From NCBI GenBank assembly GCA_033065855.1, contig JAVXUO010002762.1:186001-250000 (forward strand): 64,000 bases of DNA. The letters run 5' to 3'. A model generated the notes under the pieces. That model was not told the DNA's origin. It did no database searches and saw nothing but the letters and a program-made list of their open reading frames with translations. Made by a program: the position numbers and the translations under genes. Shown one piece after another: positions 52,391 to 64,000 of this stretch (position 1 is its first letter; each line of letters starts with the position of its first letter). Source of the DNA: Escallonia rubra (Eukaryota > Streptophyta > Magnoliopsida > Escalloniales > Escalloniaceae).

Positions 52391-52777
52391 ATGGATCCGA
52401 TTGCCTCAATGTTGTCTGAAGAGTACATCAGCAGGCTATGGCCCGATAGGCTGGCTTTGGAGAATAAGTTGAGGGCAAAGCTGAACTGGAGTTTTCCGAG
52501 TGCTTATGAGATAAGGTCCCTGGAGGAAGAAGCTCGTGTTGTTATTGGTTTGGGGCCAGAGACACCTGATTTTGGCAAGTCTTCTCAGAGTATGGTGCAA
52601 AGCTTCTGTTGTTCTCAGGCTAAGGAGTTAGAAGTCCGAGTTACTTGGATTATGCAGTCTCGGATTGGTTACCAAATGTTTAAAGAAAAGTTTGATGTGG
52701 ATGAGACTTTGATACGGTCTCTGCACATGGATGAGCCCTATCGACCCCCTTCCTCGCTGCCTAAGGAGAAACCATAG
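52391..52777 (+). CDS. isolated ORF, 128 residues, function unknown
   Basis: Open frame starting MDPIASMLSEEYISRLWPDR and containing LRAKLNWSFPSAYEIRSLEE. Composition is protein-like (charged, amphipathic), with no motif I recognise and no signal peptide or membrane segment. It sits between a tandem repeat and Gypsy fossils and is more likely part of an old mobile element than a host gene. No introns can be supported. Confidence 0.25.
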   Translation: MDPIASMLSEEYISRLWPDRLALENKLRAKLNWSFPSAYEIRSLEEEARVVIGLGPETPDFGKSSQSMVQSFCCSQAKELEVRVTWIMQSRIGYQMFKEKFDVDETLIRSLHMDEPYRPPSSLPKEKP

Positions 52778-54943
52778 AAGAGACCATTGTGTACTGGGAA
52801 GCTAGAATGGATGCATATCAGATGGGCAACCGATGGAAGACGTGGTAAGGGTAAATAGAAAGTGGACCAAAAACTGACTTATAAGGTGGAAGAATTGGAG
52901 GATGTTATCCCGGTAGCTCAGATAATAAGAGTACAGAAACATGGAAGTCAATCATAAGAAGAAAAAATAGATGCTGATAGATTTTCCCTAGGTTGCTGAT
53001 AGAACCTAGAATTTTTCTTTTTACCCTAACTTTTGCCTAGGCCGTCGTCAACAGGGTTTTTTATCCTTGTGGGCATTTTTCATTCTTATCTAGTGTTTTT
53101 TATTTTCACTTTTTCTTTGCCCTTACTTATGCATAAGCCTCCCTTTGCAGGGTTTTCGTTCGAGTGAACATTTTTTTAAAAAAAAATTTCAGGAATGTAG
53201 TCTACATCTTAGCCAGTGGAATAAAAGACTTTCATTAAAACTTTACAGCACTCGTGGGAACTTTATTGGCTACCTAGTTATCTATTTCTAAGTGTTACAT
53301 AAATATGTTGTGTTGGATAATGTTCTTAAGGAGGAGATTAATTGTTTGTTCAATTAAAAATTTTGCTCAAGCGTAATGTTTTTTTAACCAGTCTAGATTG
53401 ACTAACTGTGAAAACTTGATTTCATATAAATCGACTAGCAACGCTGCACCCTCAGTCATAATTTGCTTGATCATATAAGGATCTGATCAGTTGGGTTCAA
53501 CTTTCCTCGCGACTTCCAGATTTGTCCAATGTTCTCCTTTAACACCAAACCTCATTCTTTCAGACCGCGTCCTTTCACTCGTTTGTTAAAGGCTTGGGAA
53601 TTTTGTTTCTGGTAACCCTGAATGTGGTATAGGGCTTTCAGCCTTTTCTCATCTGTTAGCGCCAACTCTTCAAATCTGCATCTCACCCAATCATCCTTGG
53701 CTATCTGATTCGCTAACAATACCCTTAGATAATCGACTTCAAATTCTATTGGGAGTACGGCCTCCATGCTGTAGTCCAGTGAATACGGGATAGCTCTGGT
53801 TGATGTTATACTGATGTCCTATAGCACCAGAGGGCATAGGGAATCTTATCCGACCAACTCCTATATGAATCTGTTATTTTACTTAGCATGTTCTTGATGT
53901 TCTTATTGGTGGCTTTCACAGTTCCATTGGTTTATGGAGGGTATGGCGACGAGCAAGGTCGGATGATACCGTATTCCTCGGCTAATAGCTGTTATCTAAA
54001 TTCAACTCTTGGGGCACTCCATACTGACAAATGATGTTTGTACGAATGAACTGGGTCACCTTTCTAGTATTGAGCACGTCATATGAAACGACTTTCACCT
54101 ACTTCGTGAAGTAATCTATGGTTACCAATATGAATTTATGTCCATTAGAAGCTTTGAGGTTGATCTTCCCTATCATGTGTATTCCCCAAACTGAGAACTG
54201 TTAGGGAGATGTCATGTTGTATAACTCTCGGGGAGGGAGATGTTGTAGATTGACATACACTTGGCACTTGTGACACCTCCTTACATATTAAATACAATCT
54301 TGCTTCATTGTACTTCAATAATATCCTTGTTGGAGGATCTTATTCGCTAGTATTTGGCTGTTCATATATGGTTCACAGTCTCCTGCATGTATATATTCCA
54401 TGATCTGATTGCTTTGTCTCAAGGTCACACAACAGATGTTCTTCATTATAATGTCTCTTATATAATCATTGATTGGACATAATGAACTGTGCCGCCCACT
54501 TTCTCAAAGTTATTCAGTCTTTTGCAGAACATCTGTCGGGGTATTTATTGTCTTAGGTAAGATTCTAAACATCAGTGTACCACGGTTCGGCTACTCCGTC
54601 TTCATCTACAATTGTTATCATGAAGCAGTAAGCTGGTCAATCCCTTTTCAGTATCACGAACGGCTCTACCTCTTGTCTTTTAGGTATATTGACCATCAAT
54701 GCAAGGGTGGCTAAGGCATCGACAAAATTATTCTTGAGCGGGGGCAAATAGTGGAATTCCACATCCTCAAACTTATCTACAATCCTCTCCAAATGGGCAT
54801 GGTACGCCTGTAGGCGTTCATCCCTGATTCTCCACATCTTCTAAATCTGGTATACGATTAGCGTTGAGTTTCCATATATTGTAATCTCTTAAACTCCTAG
54901 GTTTAAGTCCATATCTAAACCAATGATACAAGCTTCACTTTTG

Positions 54944-57325
54944 GCGGTTGTCACGCCCCGACCCGGAGGCGAACCTACACATACTATTTCAAAATATTCC
55001 TGCTTACCAGAAATATAATACCCAAAGAATTTTTACTAAGAACTTAACCTCAAAATGATAATCAGAGCTCTAAATGTATCCCAAATCAAAAGCATTTGTA
55101 TTTATCCTCAAAGTCTAATAACTGCAGCGAAAATCTAATAACAATAGTCACTTCCCAAACATTGGAGTTACCAAAAGCTACTTAATCAAAGTATTACAAG
55201 TTCTCATTTTCAAGTCACTAAAAAGAGTCTACAATTAAAGAACAATTATGACTCATGCTTATAGATAACTCCTCTACTGATGTCTCAACTTAATTACCTA
55301 AAATGGGAGGAGAAAGGGGGGTGAACACAAAGCCCAGTAAAGATTACACGCCCACGGAGTACAATGCAGATATCCAATAACATATAGTTGAGTCCAAACA
55401 AAACATATGAAAACAAAAGTGCAAAGACGATTGAAAATATTAGCACGATTAATAATCCCACTTCGGGACATTCCAATCCGTCTAATATCAAATCAAAGTC
55501 AAAGTCAAATTAACACAATCGAATAATTGAACAAATTATCAAATACGATACAATCACGTAATACGTGACTGTAAAGCACGTTAACCTAAGCACGCGAAGG
55601 TTCTAAGTTCAAAGTTGCATACCGGTAGCAATTGCCATATCATGTCATGGCATCACGTTAACCTAAGCACGTGAAGGTTCTAAATATTAGTTCAATTCAA
55701 TAGGGTCGAATGAATATCAAAATATCTCAAATGTATAGCGCCACTAACGTATCAAAGCATTGTATTTCAAATGGGATAGCTTAATGATTTCAGAAAATAC
55801 TCAATATTAGACTTAAATCAAAGAGGACAAAAATACGAGTTCAACAGAATTTGAATCGCCTCAATCCGAATTCGTATGGGGGCAGAATGAATACATAGAG
55901 AAGACAGGTGTTGATGGTACCACCCAAGTTAGAACCAACGAAAATTTGACATGTGGCGGGCCACCATAGCAGCCCCACGTGAAGAAGCTGGTTGCTTTGA
56001 ACCTAACTGTGCATAATTAGGTAATAGGCAAAAATACTTCCACCACATGAATTGTCAAGGAGTTGTTTATTGCATGAATAATGGTGAAAGGGGTACAGGA
56101 ATGCGTGTCAAGACCATGGCTTGCCATGGTTCTAAATCTGTCATAGTACGGCGTGAAATTCAATGAAGAAAAATGCAGAAAACAATTCCAAGACAAAGAA
56201 ATCTAAGGTACCTAAAGAAAATAACCAAAGCATAACTTGGGTTTTTCCTTTTGCAGGTACGTTCAAGTTGAACACAGATGGATGTGCCAAAAGCAACCTG
56301 CGTGGAGGCTTTGGGGGACTTTTAAGAAACTGGAATGGAGAATGGATGGAAGGCTACTACGGTTTTCTCTACACTTCAGATGCTCTTGAGGCAGAGCTAC
56401 ATGGAATTGTAAAAGGTCTGCAGTTGATCAAGAAGCGAGGTCTTACCAATACCATCATTGAGACAGATTCCAAAACTGCCATGGATTTGATTAGCGACCA
56501 AGACAATTTTTTGCACCCTTTGAGCAATCTTGTTAGGGATGCTAAAGCCCTAATTAGAGTTACTAAGTCTAATGTTGTTCATGTGTTTAGGGAAGGCAAT
56601 TTTTGTGCCGATAAACTTGCTAATTGTGGAGAACAGCAGAGGGAGTCTTTTGTGTATCTCATGCAACCACCGGATGTGGTCCTCCCTCTCCTAGCTAATG
56701 ATGTAGCTCAAGTTGCCCACTTTAGGGGCTGATTTGGTTAATGTATTATTTCTGTTTACCAAAAAAAAAAAAGAAGAAGTTGTATCGGAACCGAGAAATA
56801 AAAAAAGAATCGAGGCAGTCAACACCGTACTCAACAAATTATAACCGATTAACGAATGGAGGCATGCTGATTAAATATAATTCGAATGAGCATAGTGAGT
56901 GTAACCCTTACCTCAAATCTATATAATAGTCTTCATCAAATTGCGATTGCTTCCAAAAACTTCGTAATCTAGATATTATAATTAACCCACTTACGTTAAA
57001 ATCTTAACAAGAACAATTCTAATATGATCTAATTCATCCTTATAATCCAAAGTGGGTTCAAGATTCTTACCAATTGTAAGTAGAAGGTTGAAATCCTCAA
57101 GCCCTAATTTTCTCTTTCTTCTCCTCTCTCTGAAAGACCAGACTCAATTTATCGATAAAACACAACTAACCAGTCTTTTTATTTATCTAAATTTGGTAAA
57201 TTACTCTAAAGGCCCCTAAAGATATGTTACTTATTCAAAAGGAATTCCAAAATATTCTTAAAATTTCAAAAGTAACCCAAGAATTAAAATAATTAGTTAC
57301 ATATTATTTGGGGTATTACAGCGGT
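54944..57325. mobile_element. LTR-type insertion (probable solo LTR) nested in the Gypsy fossil
   Basis: The inserted block 54949-57320 (2372 bp) starts TGTCACGCCCCGACCCGG and ends GGGGTATTACA. GCGGT lies on both sides (54944-54948, 57321-57325), a perfect 5-bp target duplication. No second copy of its start is seen inside, so a solo LTR is likelier than a full element. It carries a later LINE 3' end at about 56163-56772. It is younger than the Gypsy element around it. Confidence 0.75.
56163..56772 (+). mobile_element. LINE 3' end with intact RNase H ORF and poly-A
   Basis: ORF 56163-56732 (189 residues) reads GTFKLNTDGCAKSNLRGGFG, EAELHGIVKGL, IETDSKTAMDL and HVFREGNFCADKLAN. These supply the acidic catalytic residues of the plant RVT_3/RNase H domain (D of NTDG, E of EAEL, D of ETDS, D of CADKLA). 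The stop is followed by about 28 bp and then a 12-nt A run (about 56761-56772), as expected of a 5'-truncated LINE. No reverse transcriptase precedes it. A domesticated RNase H gene is a less likely alternative because it lies inside a mobile element. Confidence 0.6.
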
Positions 57326-58960
57326 GTTGTTAGTACCGTCGAAAGTTAGCTTAATTGCTATAGGTGAATGAGCTTCGTCTTGTGAGATTAACGATATCAC
57401 TACAACGAATCCATTGTTATTCGCTGCTCCATCGAAGTACAACTGCCACCTCAGCCCTGATTCCATGACACACACTCATTCATCTTGGAATTTTGCCTCC
57501 CATTTGCTGGTATCATCTGTCGGGCAATCGACTAACAAGTCGGCCGTGGCCTTACCTTTGATCAACTATTGGGTGACGTATGTGATATCAATTTTGGACA
57601 AGAAAAAAAAGCCATTTGGCTGTGCAGTTGGACGATACTGGTTTCTCAAACAGGTATTTCATAGGATCCATTCTAGCCAACAGTCTGATGGGGTAAACCA
57701 GAAGTCCAGAACATAATGTCTCAATCTATGTGTTACCCAGACCAGATATACACACTTCTTCTCTATAGCTGAGTAATTCACCTCTCTTTGGGTTTGCTTC
57801 TTACTGACATAATAAATGGGTTTCTCAACCAAAGAATTCTCCAAATGTTGAGCCAACATGGCTCTGGCTGCGATATCGGTTACGGTCAAGTATTGCAACA
57901 TGGGACTACCAGGTATCAGAGGGCTTAGGATAGAAGGGTTGTTAAGGTACTATTTGATCTTGTCGAAGGCTTCATAAGGGATTCCAATCTTTGGTCGAAT
58001 CATTTTTTAATAATTTAAACACAAGCTCACATATCATGGTTAGTTGGGATATGAACCAACTAATGTATTAGATCTTACCCAAAAAACCTCATACCTCATT
58101 CTCAGTCTTCGGTGGGGCACATGCATTTATATCTTAACATGGACTTTGGGATCTTTGGTCCATCGAACTTATCCATCTCTGGTATTTTAAACTTTCGGTA
58201 TAATCTATCCTTGGGGTTCATGTTCTCATCCTGGTAATTAGCGACTCAAGTGCCACCAATTTATCTTTCCATTTTGGAACTGCGGGGGGTTTGCCTTCCT
58301 CTTCCTCGGATTCATACTGCCAATCAAACTCTGAAACTTTCTTCTTGTCATATTTGTTTTCCCCATCCTCTGTTTCCATCTTACATCTTCTTTTTAGATT
58401 GTCTAATTCCTCGGTTGTTCGAGATTGTTTACTGCTCAAAGTTACCAAACCATTCTGAACATCCTTTTATTCACTGATAATACAGACCAAATCTGAGATA
58501 TGTGGGAATTCCTCGTCCATTGGAGTTCGTGAGAGCTTTCCAGATGAGTCTCGATACCAAAGGTCTAGATTGACAAGCTGCAATCATCTAAATCGAATAA
58601 TAATGTTGCACACCCAATCATTATTTGCTTGATCATATAGGGATCTGACCAATTATGTTCAAACTTTATTCGCGACTTCCAGATTTGTCTAATGTTCCTC
58701 TTTAATACTAAATCTTCTTCCTTCAAACCACATCCTTTCACCCGTTTATTAAAGGCTCAGGCAATCCGTTTATGGAAACCCTGAATGTGGTATAATGCTT
58801 TTAACCTTTTCTCATCTGCTAGCGCCAACTCTTCAAATTTGTGTCTTACCCAATCTTCCTCGGCTATCTGGTTCTTCAATAATACCTTCAGGAAATGAAC
58901 TTCCATTTCTACTGGGAGCATGAACTTTTTATTTATAACTGTAGTAGTCAGTGATTGTCT

Positions 58961-59355
58961 TGGTCATGATATGTCATGACTTTATTTTATTTTTTCATGT
59001 TGCAAATGCAAAGCAAAAAATAGTTGACCGGTGAAACTATTGTCTAATTTTACATTATCAATGTCATTATCTCATTTACCAATATATAGATAGATATATC
59101 AGATAGAGTTTTTTCCTTGCACGTTAAACGGAATCTCAATTACAAACAACAGTCATCAGTTGCAAAATTAAAACTTTCCGCTGATAGAAAACCTTTTATG
59201 CACGACCGCCATAAATAAAGGACCATTTGAATAATTTATGGTGTATTGACGTTTTTACCCCAAGGTCTGACCACCTAACGGGCCCTCGTAACAACTTTTG
59301 ACTTGATTGGTAGTAACTGCGACGGAAGTTATGTTGTAATAAATGGCAAAACATA
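58961..59355. other. intergenic, nothing recognised
   Basis: AT-rich spacer between the Gypsy fossils and the GLR exon-5 relic. The last 50 bp may be decayed GLR exon-5 start sequence. Confidence 0.35.
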
Positions 59356-59720
59356 ATATTTATACAGGCCCAGACAGCACCAAGTCATCGAACAACATGA
59401 TCTTGAAAAGTTATGAAGGCCTTTTTATCATCACTGCAGTGGGGGCATTACAGGAATATGACTCGTTGTATTCTTGGTTATCTACTTCCCAAAAAGAACA
59501 GATATGATCTACAAAAGATTGCAAATTCAAGAACCAACTATGTGAAATATGCAAAGATTTTGATCATAAAGACATTTCATCTCATCCTTCTTAAACGAAC
59601 AGAAGCACCCAGGTTCATCAATTTCAGGAAAGTGTAGCATCAGATTTCAATTATTCAACAAGTTTGCTTAAGAAATTCTCACTCAAGTCTCAGAAGAGAA
59701 AGCGAGAGACGCAAATAAAA
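59356..59720 (+). pseudogene. degraded GLR exon-5 relic (M4 and tail)
   Basis: The + strand aligns base by base with exon 5 of the three GLR genes: ACAGGCCCAGACAGCACC against ACGGGCCCAGAAAACACT, then GAAGGCCTTTTTATCATCAC, TTCTTGGTTATCTACTTCCC and GACATTTCATCTCATCC, matching the M4 segment and the start of the cytosolic tail. It has frameshifts and stops and lacks the other exons. It lies about 28 kb beyond GLR copy 3 and is more diverged than any copy in the array, so it is an older member of the cluster. Confidence 0.8.
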
Positions 59721-60297
59721 TAACTAATTCAAAATCGGACGCAAATAAAATAACTAATTCAAAATCGGACGCTATCTTCGGTTTGACACTGTGACTTGTC
59801 CGGTCCTTAATATTAATGTACCAGGGTGTATCTTCGGTGTAATTGCATGCTCTTTTGCCCGTTCAATATTCTACAAGGGGTTAGCTCTTTGAATTAATTA
59901 TTTCAGCAGATTTAATATGTTCACCCAATCTTTTTGCTAATTTTGATAGGGAGGCCAAGTAGTTGCAACAAATGGTAGAATATGCGTCCTCTGCTTGTCA
60001 CAGAGAGACAAGTGGTTTCATAAAAAAACGCTGGATAAAAGGGAGAACCTTAACAAGGGCATTTGCACTGCAACCTGCTGCATAAGCTAGCTACCTAGCA
60101 CGGTTGCGTTACATCTTCCAGTCACCTCACAACATCTCTCAATAGGGATGAGCAGGGAGGGATGGAAATGGTCACTAAAAATCAGCAAAAGTTAGCAAAA
60201 GCTGCTTTTATGCACCATCTAGCCAACTCGCTGATCTCTGCTTTACTGGATGCAAGTTAAGAAGTTAGAAAAGGTCTCCAAATTAAAATTATCCATG
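59721..60297. other. intergenic / 3' flank of receptor kinase
   Basis: No gene seen. A 33-bp direct repeat with CAAATAAAATAACTAATTCA and AAATCGGACG lies at about 59713-59770. The right end probably holds the 3' UTR of the - strand kinase. Confidence 0.5.
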
Positions 60298-63200
60298 TCA
60301 ACTTCTGGCTGTGGCATTGGCATCTTCAAGTCGCCTTACGACTTCCCTCATGGAAGGTCTTCTGCTTGCCTCCTTCTCCGTGCATCTCAAAGCCACCAAA
60401 AGAACATCAGTAACTTGTTCCGTGATGCTCGAGTCTATAAATTCCTCCCAAAGGTTCGGATCTACAATCATCTCAATCTCTTCAGACTTGCTCCAGAGAG
60501 ACCACGCCCACCCCACAATGTCTGCTTCCTCAGAAAATGAAGGATCTAAGGCTGTCTTTCTAGTAATCAGCTCCAGCAAAACAACACCATAACTGTACAC
60601 ATCAGATTCCGTACTCGGAGTTGTTGTAAAAGCATTTTCTGTCAAAGGCCACACGAAAGTTACTAAAATGAAGTAGAACTAAATAATTGAGCTAATCAAT
60701 AAATAAAAGTATTACCTGGAGCGATATATCCAATTGTTCCCTGAACAGTGCTACTAGGTACTGAAGCTGAAGACTGATCCAGAAGCTTGGCAATGCCAAA
60801 ATCTGAGATGTGAGGCTCCATATCAGCGTCTAAGAGAATGTTCTTTGGTTTAATATCTCGATGCACAATGGAAGGATCACAGTCAAAGTGGAGATATGCT
60901 AAACCCTGGGCGGTTCCGAGAGCTATCCTATAACGAGTATTCCACTCTAAAGTTGGTGGTGGATAAATCTCATGGAGAACATCATGAAGGCTTCCATTTT
61001 GCATGTAACTGTACAAGATCAAACCATAGTCCTTTCTGAACCAAAATTCTTGCAGTTTGCATAGATTTCGGTGCTTAACCTTTCCAACTGTCTGAATTTC
61101 TCTGACCATACTCGTGCCTCCTCCTCTAAGACCCGTAAATAGAAGCTTCTTCACAGCAAACACTTTGTCTGGGCCAAATGAAGCCTTGTATACAGTTCCA
61201 TGGGATCCTCTCCCAATAATATACTTCTCATTTAGGTTTTCAGTAGCTTCCATTATTTTGTTCAGTAACAAAGAAGCACCCTCAAATTCGGTAGATTTTT
61301 CGCCTTCCTTTTCCGGTCTTCTGCAACGGAGAAACATATAGCCCATTCCAAGGAGGACCAAAATAAGAAAAAATGATGATCCAAGAGCTATGAGTGAGAT
61401 TTCTACTTTGCTAAGGCCTCTTTTATTGTGTGGGGGGAGATCACAAGGTCTCAAATTGCTGTTTTCAGTACAATTTAGGCCACCTGTTGGAAGACAGTTG
61501 AGACAGAGGCCTGAATTTCCCAAGAATGAGGAGGGAGATGAGTTCAGCAAATTCATCAATGCTTTGGGTATTGGACCACTGAAAAAATTGTACGAAACAT
61601 CAAGATTGACAAATGAATGGATGTCAGCAAGAGCTGATAAAGTTCCAGTCAGATTGTTGTGAGATAAATATAAGTGTTCTAGCTTAACCAACTTCCCTAA
61701 TTGAGCGGAAATCTGACCAGTTAATCCATTTCTGCTGAGATTCAATGTTTTCAGGCTCTCCACTGCTCCATCTGATCCACTTATTGAGGGGATATCTCCG
61801 CCTAGTAAATTTCCACCGAGCTGTAGATCCCGCAAGCTCTTGAATTGAAATAGAAATGGTGGTATACCCCCAGTAAAATGATTCTCACCAAGGCTCAGTG
61901 TGGCCAACGCAGACATGCTCCTTAAACTGGATGGGATAGAACCATTCAAAACATTATGGTTCACCTCCAGTTCGAATAATCGATTGCAATTTGATAGTTG
62001 GGATGGCAATGAACCTTCTAAAGCATTGTGCGAGAGATTAAGTCTCTGTAGGTCCACGAGGTCTCCAAGCTTTGTGGGTATAAGCCCTGAAAGCTTATTC
62101 GCCGACAGGTTAATGACGGTAATATTGGTAAGGTTTTGAAAGCTAAAAGGAATTTCTCCACCAATCCTGTTGTCACTAAGGTCCATATGTGAAAGGTTTG
62201 GGTTTTTCACAAATTTTGGTAGAACCCCTGTGAGGTTATTCTGTTTAAGAATTAGCCTTGTCAAACTAGAACAGCTTCCCACATCAGATGGTATGCTACC
62301 TTCAAGATAATTTAGACCCAAATTAAGCCTTTGCAATTGTTTTCTGAAGCAAATATTTGGCGGGATTTGACCAGTGAACGAATTGTTGGTGAAGTCCACC
62401 GCAGCCAAACTACTATTTATTCCCAAGCCTTGAGGTATCACACCAGAAAACTGATTGCTGAACAAGGAAATATTTCTTAAATGCTTTAGCTCGGTGATCT
62501 CAGAAGGTATTTCTCCAGAGAGATTATTATTGTACACGAAAAGAATCTCAAGGCTTTGAATGTTCCAGATGTGCAAGGGAATCTCGCCTGTTAGATGATT
62601 GGTGAACAGAGAAAGGTTCCTCAACTCGCTTAGCATCCCTATCTCTCTTGGAATATTACCTTCGAGTTCGTTTTCATCAAGTTGCATATCACGCAAGGAT
62701 CTGCACTTTCCAAGCTCAGGCGGTATTTTCCCAGATAAACAGTTTTCAGAGAGGCGAAGATATGTTAACTTGGACAGTTGGCCAAAAGAAGAAGGGATCG
62801 GACCGCTTAAACCACAACTCACTGCAGCAAACTGCGATAAACTGCTACAATTACCCAAACCTGGTGGAATTTCTCCACTGAAACTGTTAAAAGACAAATC
62901 CAAAGTGTTCATTGCCATGCAACTACCCAAACCCAAAGGTATGCTACCCTCCAGACTGTTAACACTGACATCCATATAAACAAGGTTCTCAAGGTTATTT
63001 AAGCTCTCGGGCAACGTTCCAACCAATCGGTTATGGGTCAGATAGAGTTCCTCTAGTCTGCTACAATTCCCAATGGACGGCGGAATCGTCCCCGATAATT
63101 CATTACCATGTAACCACAGAGCTACAACCTTACTCATGTTTCCAACATTTGACGGGATCGTGCCATTAAGTTTGTTGGCATTAAGGTAAATAGTTTCCAA

Positions 63201-63695
63201 CAGAGGAATGCTAAACAATGACTCGGGTATTGCACCGGTTAGATTATTAGAATAAAGGCTTAGGAGACGCAAGTTCCGTAAATTTCCAAAGCTTTGCGGT
63301 AGTTCTCCGGTAAGACTGTTGAGGGACAGATCCAAAAGTTCAAGAAGACCACAACTGCCCAATTCTGGGGGGATTGAATCAGAGAAGTTGTTGTAGCTGA
63401 AGTCGATTGACTTTAATTGTTTCAACGAAGCGAGTTCGGGTCCTAGTTGACCCGAAATTCCATAACTAGACAGGTCCAAACCAACAACATTAAGCTTCTG
63501 GAAGTCACACTGAACGCCATCCCATGAACAAGGGGTGGAATCAGAAGCATTCCAGCTCAGCTTGATGGAAGAAGGTACACGTGTCCAATGCCTCAAGAGT
63601 GACATTAACGCTAGCCCATCAGGACTTAAGGCAGATACAGCATACATTGATTCATAGAAGAACAGGAGCAAGAAAAAGTTCAAAGAAATTCCCAT
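60298..63695 (-). CDS. PEPR: PEPR1/2-like leucine-rich-repeat receptor kinase
   Basis: Predicted plasma-membrane receptor for plant elicitor (Pep) peptides acting in damage and defence signalling. Two exons, 60716-63695 and 60298-60638, with a 77-bp GT-AG intron after GTIGYIAP; 1106 residues, between Arabidopsis PEPR2 and PEPR1. Start MGISLNFFLLLFF (63695) gives a signal peptide. LRR cap SWNASDSTPCSWDGVQC, about 26 LRRs (PEPR-like SGQLGPELASLKQL and NLTGTLSALADIHS), paired cysteines, membrane segment about 766-789, juxtamembrane GASLLLNKIMEATENLNEKY. Kinase domain: GRGSHGTVYKA (828 on), Lys about 849, HRD (Asp about 947, an RD kinase), DFG (about 965), APENAF. All catalytic motifs are intact. 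Homology to PEPR1 is clear throughout; choosing between PEPR1 and PEPR2 is not possible. Confidence 0.93.
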
Positions 63696-64000
63696 CTTAC
63701 ACAAACCTGGACAGAGAGAGACAGATATATATAGATGAATTACGAAATGAAGAGGGAGAAACAGCACCCAAAATGGGTATTGCAGGTTCCTTCCAAAGAT
63801 TGAATTTTGAAGGTTTATGTGAGATGAAGACACTTACCAGTTGAGAAACTTGCAGGAATACTGAGCTCTCTCGGATGGTTGTATAATTCTTGAAATGTTA
63901 ACTAAGGCGAGAGAAAGACAGGATGATTGCAGAAACCAAAAACAGAAACTTGCAAGATGCTTTACATGTGAGACACATAATATCATGTTGCTGCATGTAA
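63696..64000 (-). promoter_or_regulatory. 5' leader of the PEPR-like gene with an intron
   Basis: On the - strand a strong donor (CTG/GTAAGTG at 63837) and acceptor (TGTCCAG at 63707) define a 131-bp intron just before the ATG. An in-frame upstream extension of 46 codons lies almost wholly inside this intron, so the shorter start at 63695 is preferred. Upstream to the window edge is leader or promoter sequence; no clear TATA box was identified. Confidence 0.6.

Larger units (their letters stand above)
53450..58960 (-). mobile_element. Ty3/Gypsy fossil(s), nested and broken
   Basis: - strand pieces recognisable as Gypsy polyprotein parts: an integrase C-terminal region (53552-53767, starting MEAVLPIEFEVDYLRV), RNase H parts (54637-54837 and 57293-57901, with VDALATLA and KPIYYVSKKQTQREVNYSA) and a gag-like charged segment (58218-58448). 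The element is interrupted by a later insertion at 54949-57320. A second copy of the integrase-end region at about 58590-58930 duplicates 53455-53760. Much of the reverse transcriptase region is absent. Many breaks; old. Confidence 0.75.

Noticed and set aside
63693-63833. Upstream start of the PEPR-like protein at 63833
   Set aside because: The segment coincides with a candidate 5'-leader intron, and the downstream Met begins a typical signal peptide.

Overview
This window is nuclear DNA of a flowering plant. It holds intron-bearing host genes with GT-AG junctions, a tandem array of plant-type glutamate receptor-like (GLR) channels, a PEPR-type leucine-rich-repeat receptor kinase, and intergenic space built from plant transposons (hAT, Mutator-like, MITE, Copia, Gypsy, LINE). 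The sequence alone does not fix the species. I saw no rRNA, tRNA or CRISPR array.

Layout. (1) 1-32.2 kb: three complete GLR genes on the + strand, at 2042-6706, 15005-20054 and 26475-31154. Each has five exons with identical intron phases and codes for 911, 913 and 909 residues. A fourth copy (31.2-32.2 kb) is broken in exon 1 by a GAACC-rich insertion. The spacers carry a hAT-type element with an 8-bp target duplication and a captured CDC48-like fragment (8585-9597), a histone H2A exon-2 fragment (10.2-10.5 kb), a fold-back MITE with hairpins in its arms (10776-11097), a LINE-like ORF1 relic (21.5-23.1 kb) and an element with long terminal inverted repeats (23706-24854). (2) 32.2-36.8 kb: a decayed hAT transposon with BED, DUF659 and hAT transposase segments on the - strand. 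(3) 37.6-48.0 kb: a - strand host gene that I rebuilt from four small exons with matching phases. Its product is a basic, Arg/Ser/His-rich protein of about 254 residues that I cannot name. Its roughly 8-kb intron is full of a composite palindromic repeat family, CCA-rich tracts and G/C homopolymers. (4) 48.2-49.2 kb: a GGGCC-rich element carrying the 3' end of an RGG-box gene. (5) 49.2-59.0 kb: old LTR-element fossils. One clear nested insertion (54949-57320, TG...CA ends, 5-bp target duplication) itself contains a LINE 3' end with an intact RNase H ORF and poly-A. (6) About 59.36-59.72 kb: a degraded GLR last exon, so the GLR cluster was once longer. (7) 60.3-63.7 kb: an intact PEPR1/2-like receptor kinase on the - strand.

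How they fit. The GLR genes encode predicted plasma-membrane, amino-acid-gated cation channels, and the PEPR-like kinase is a predicted receptor for plant elicitor peptides. Both families are linked to Ca2+-based wound and defence signalling in plants, but their proximity here may be chance. The GLR copies arose by tandem duplication of a unit of roughly 11-13 kb. They have since diverged in the S2 lobe and in their promoters, and they show mosaic sharing of variants. The strongest leads are the composite palindromic repeat family, the elements carrying gene fragments, the shortened S2 lobe of the GLRs and the unnamed RS-type gene.
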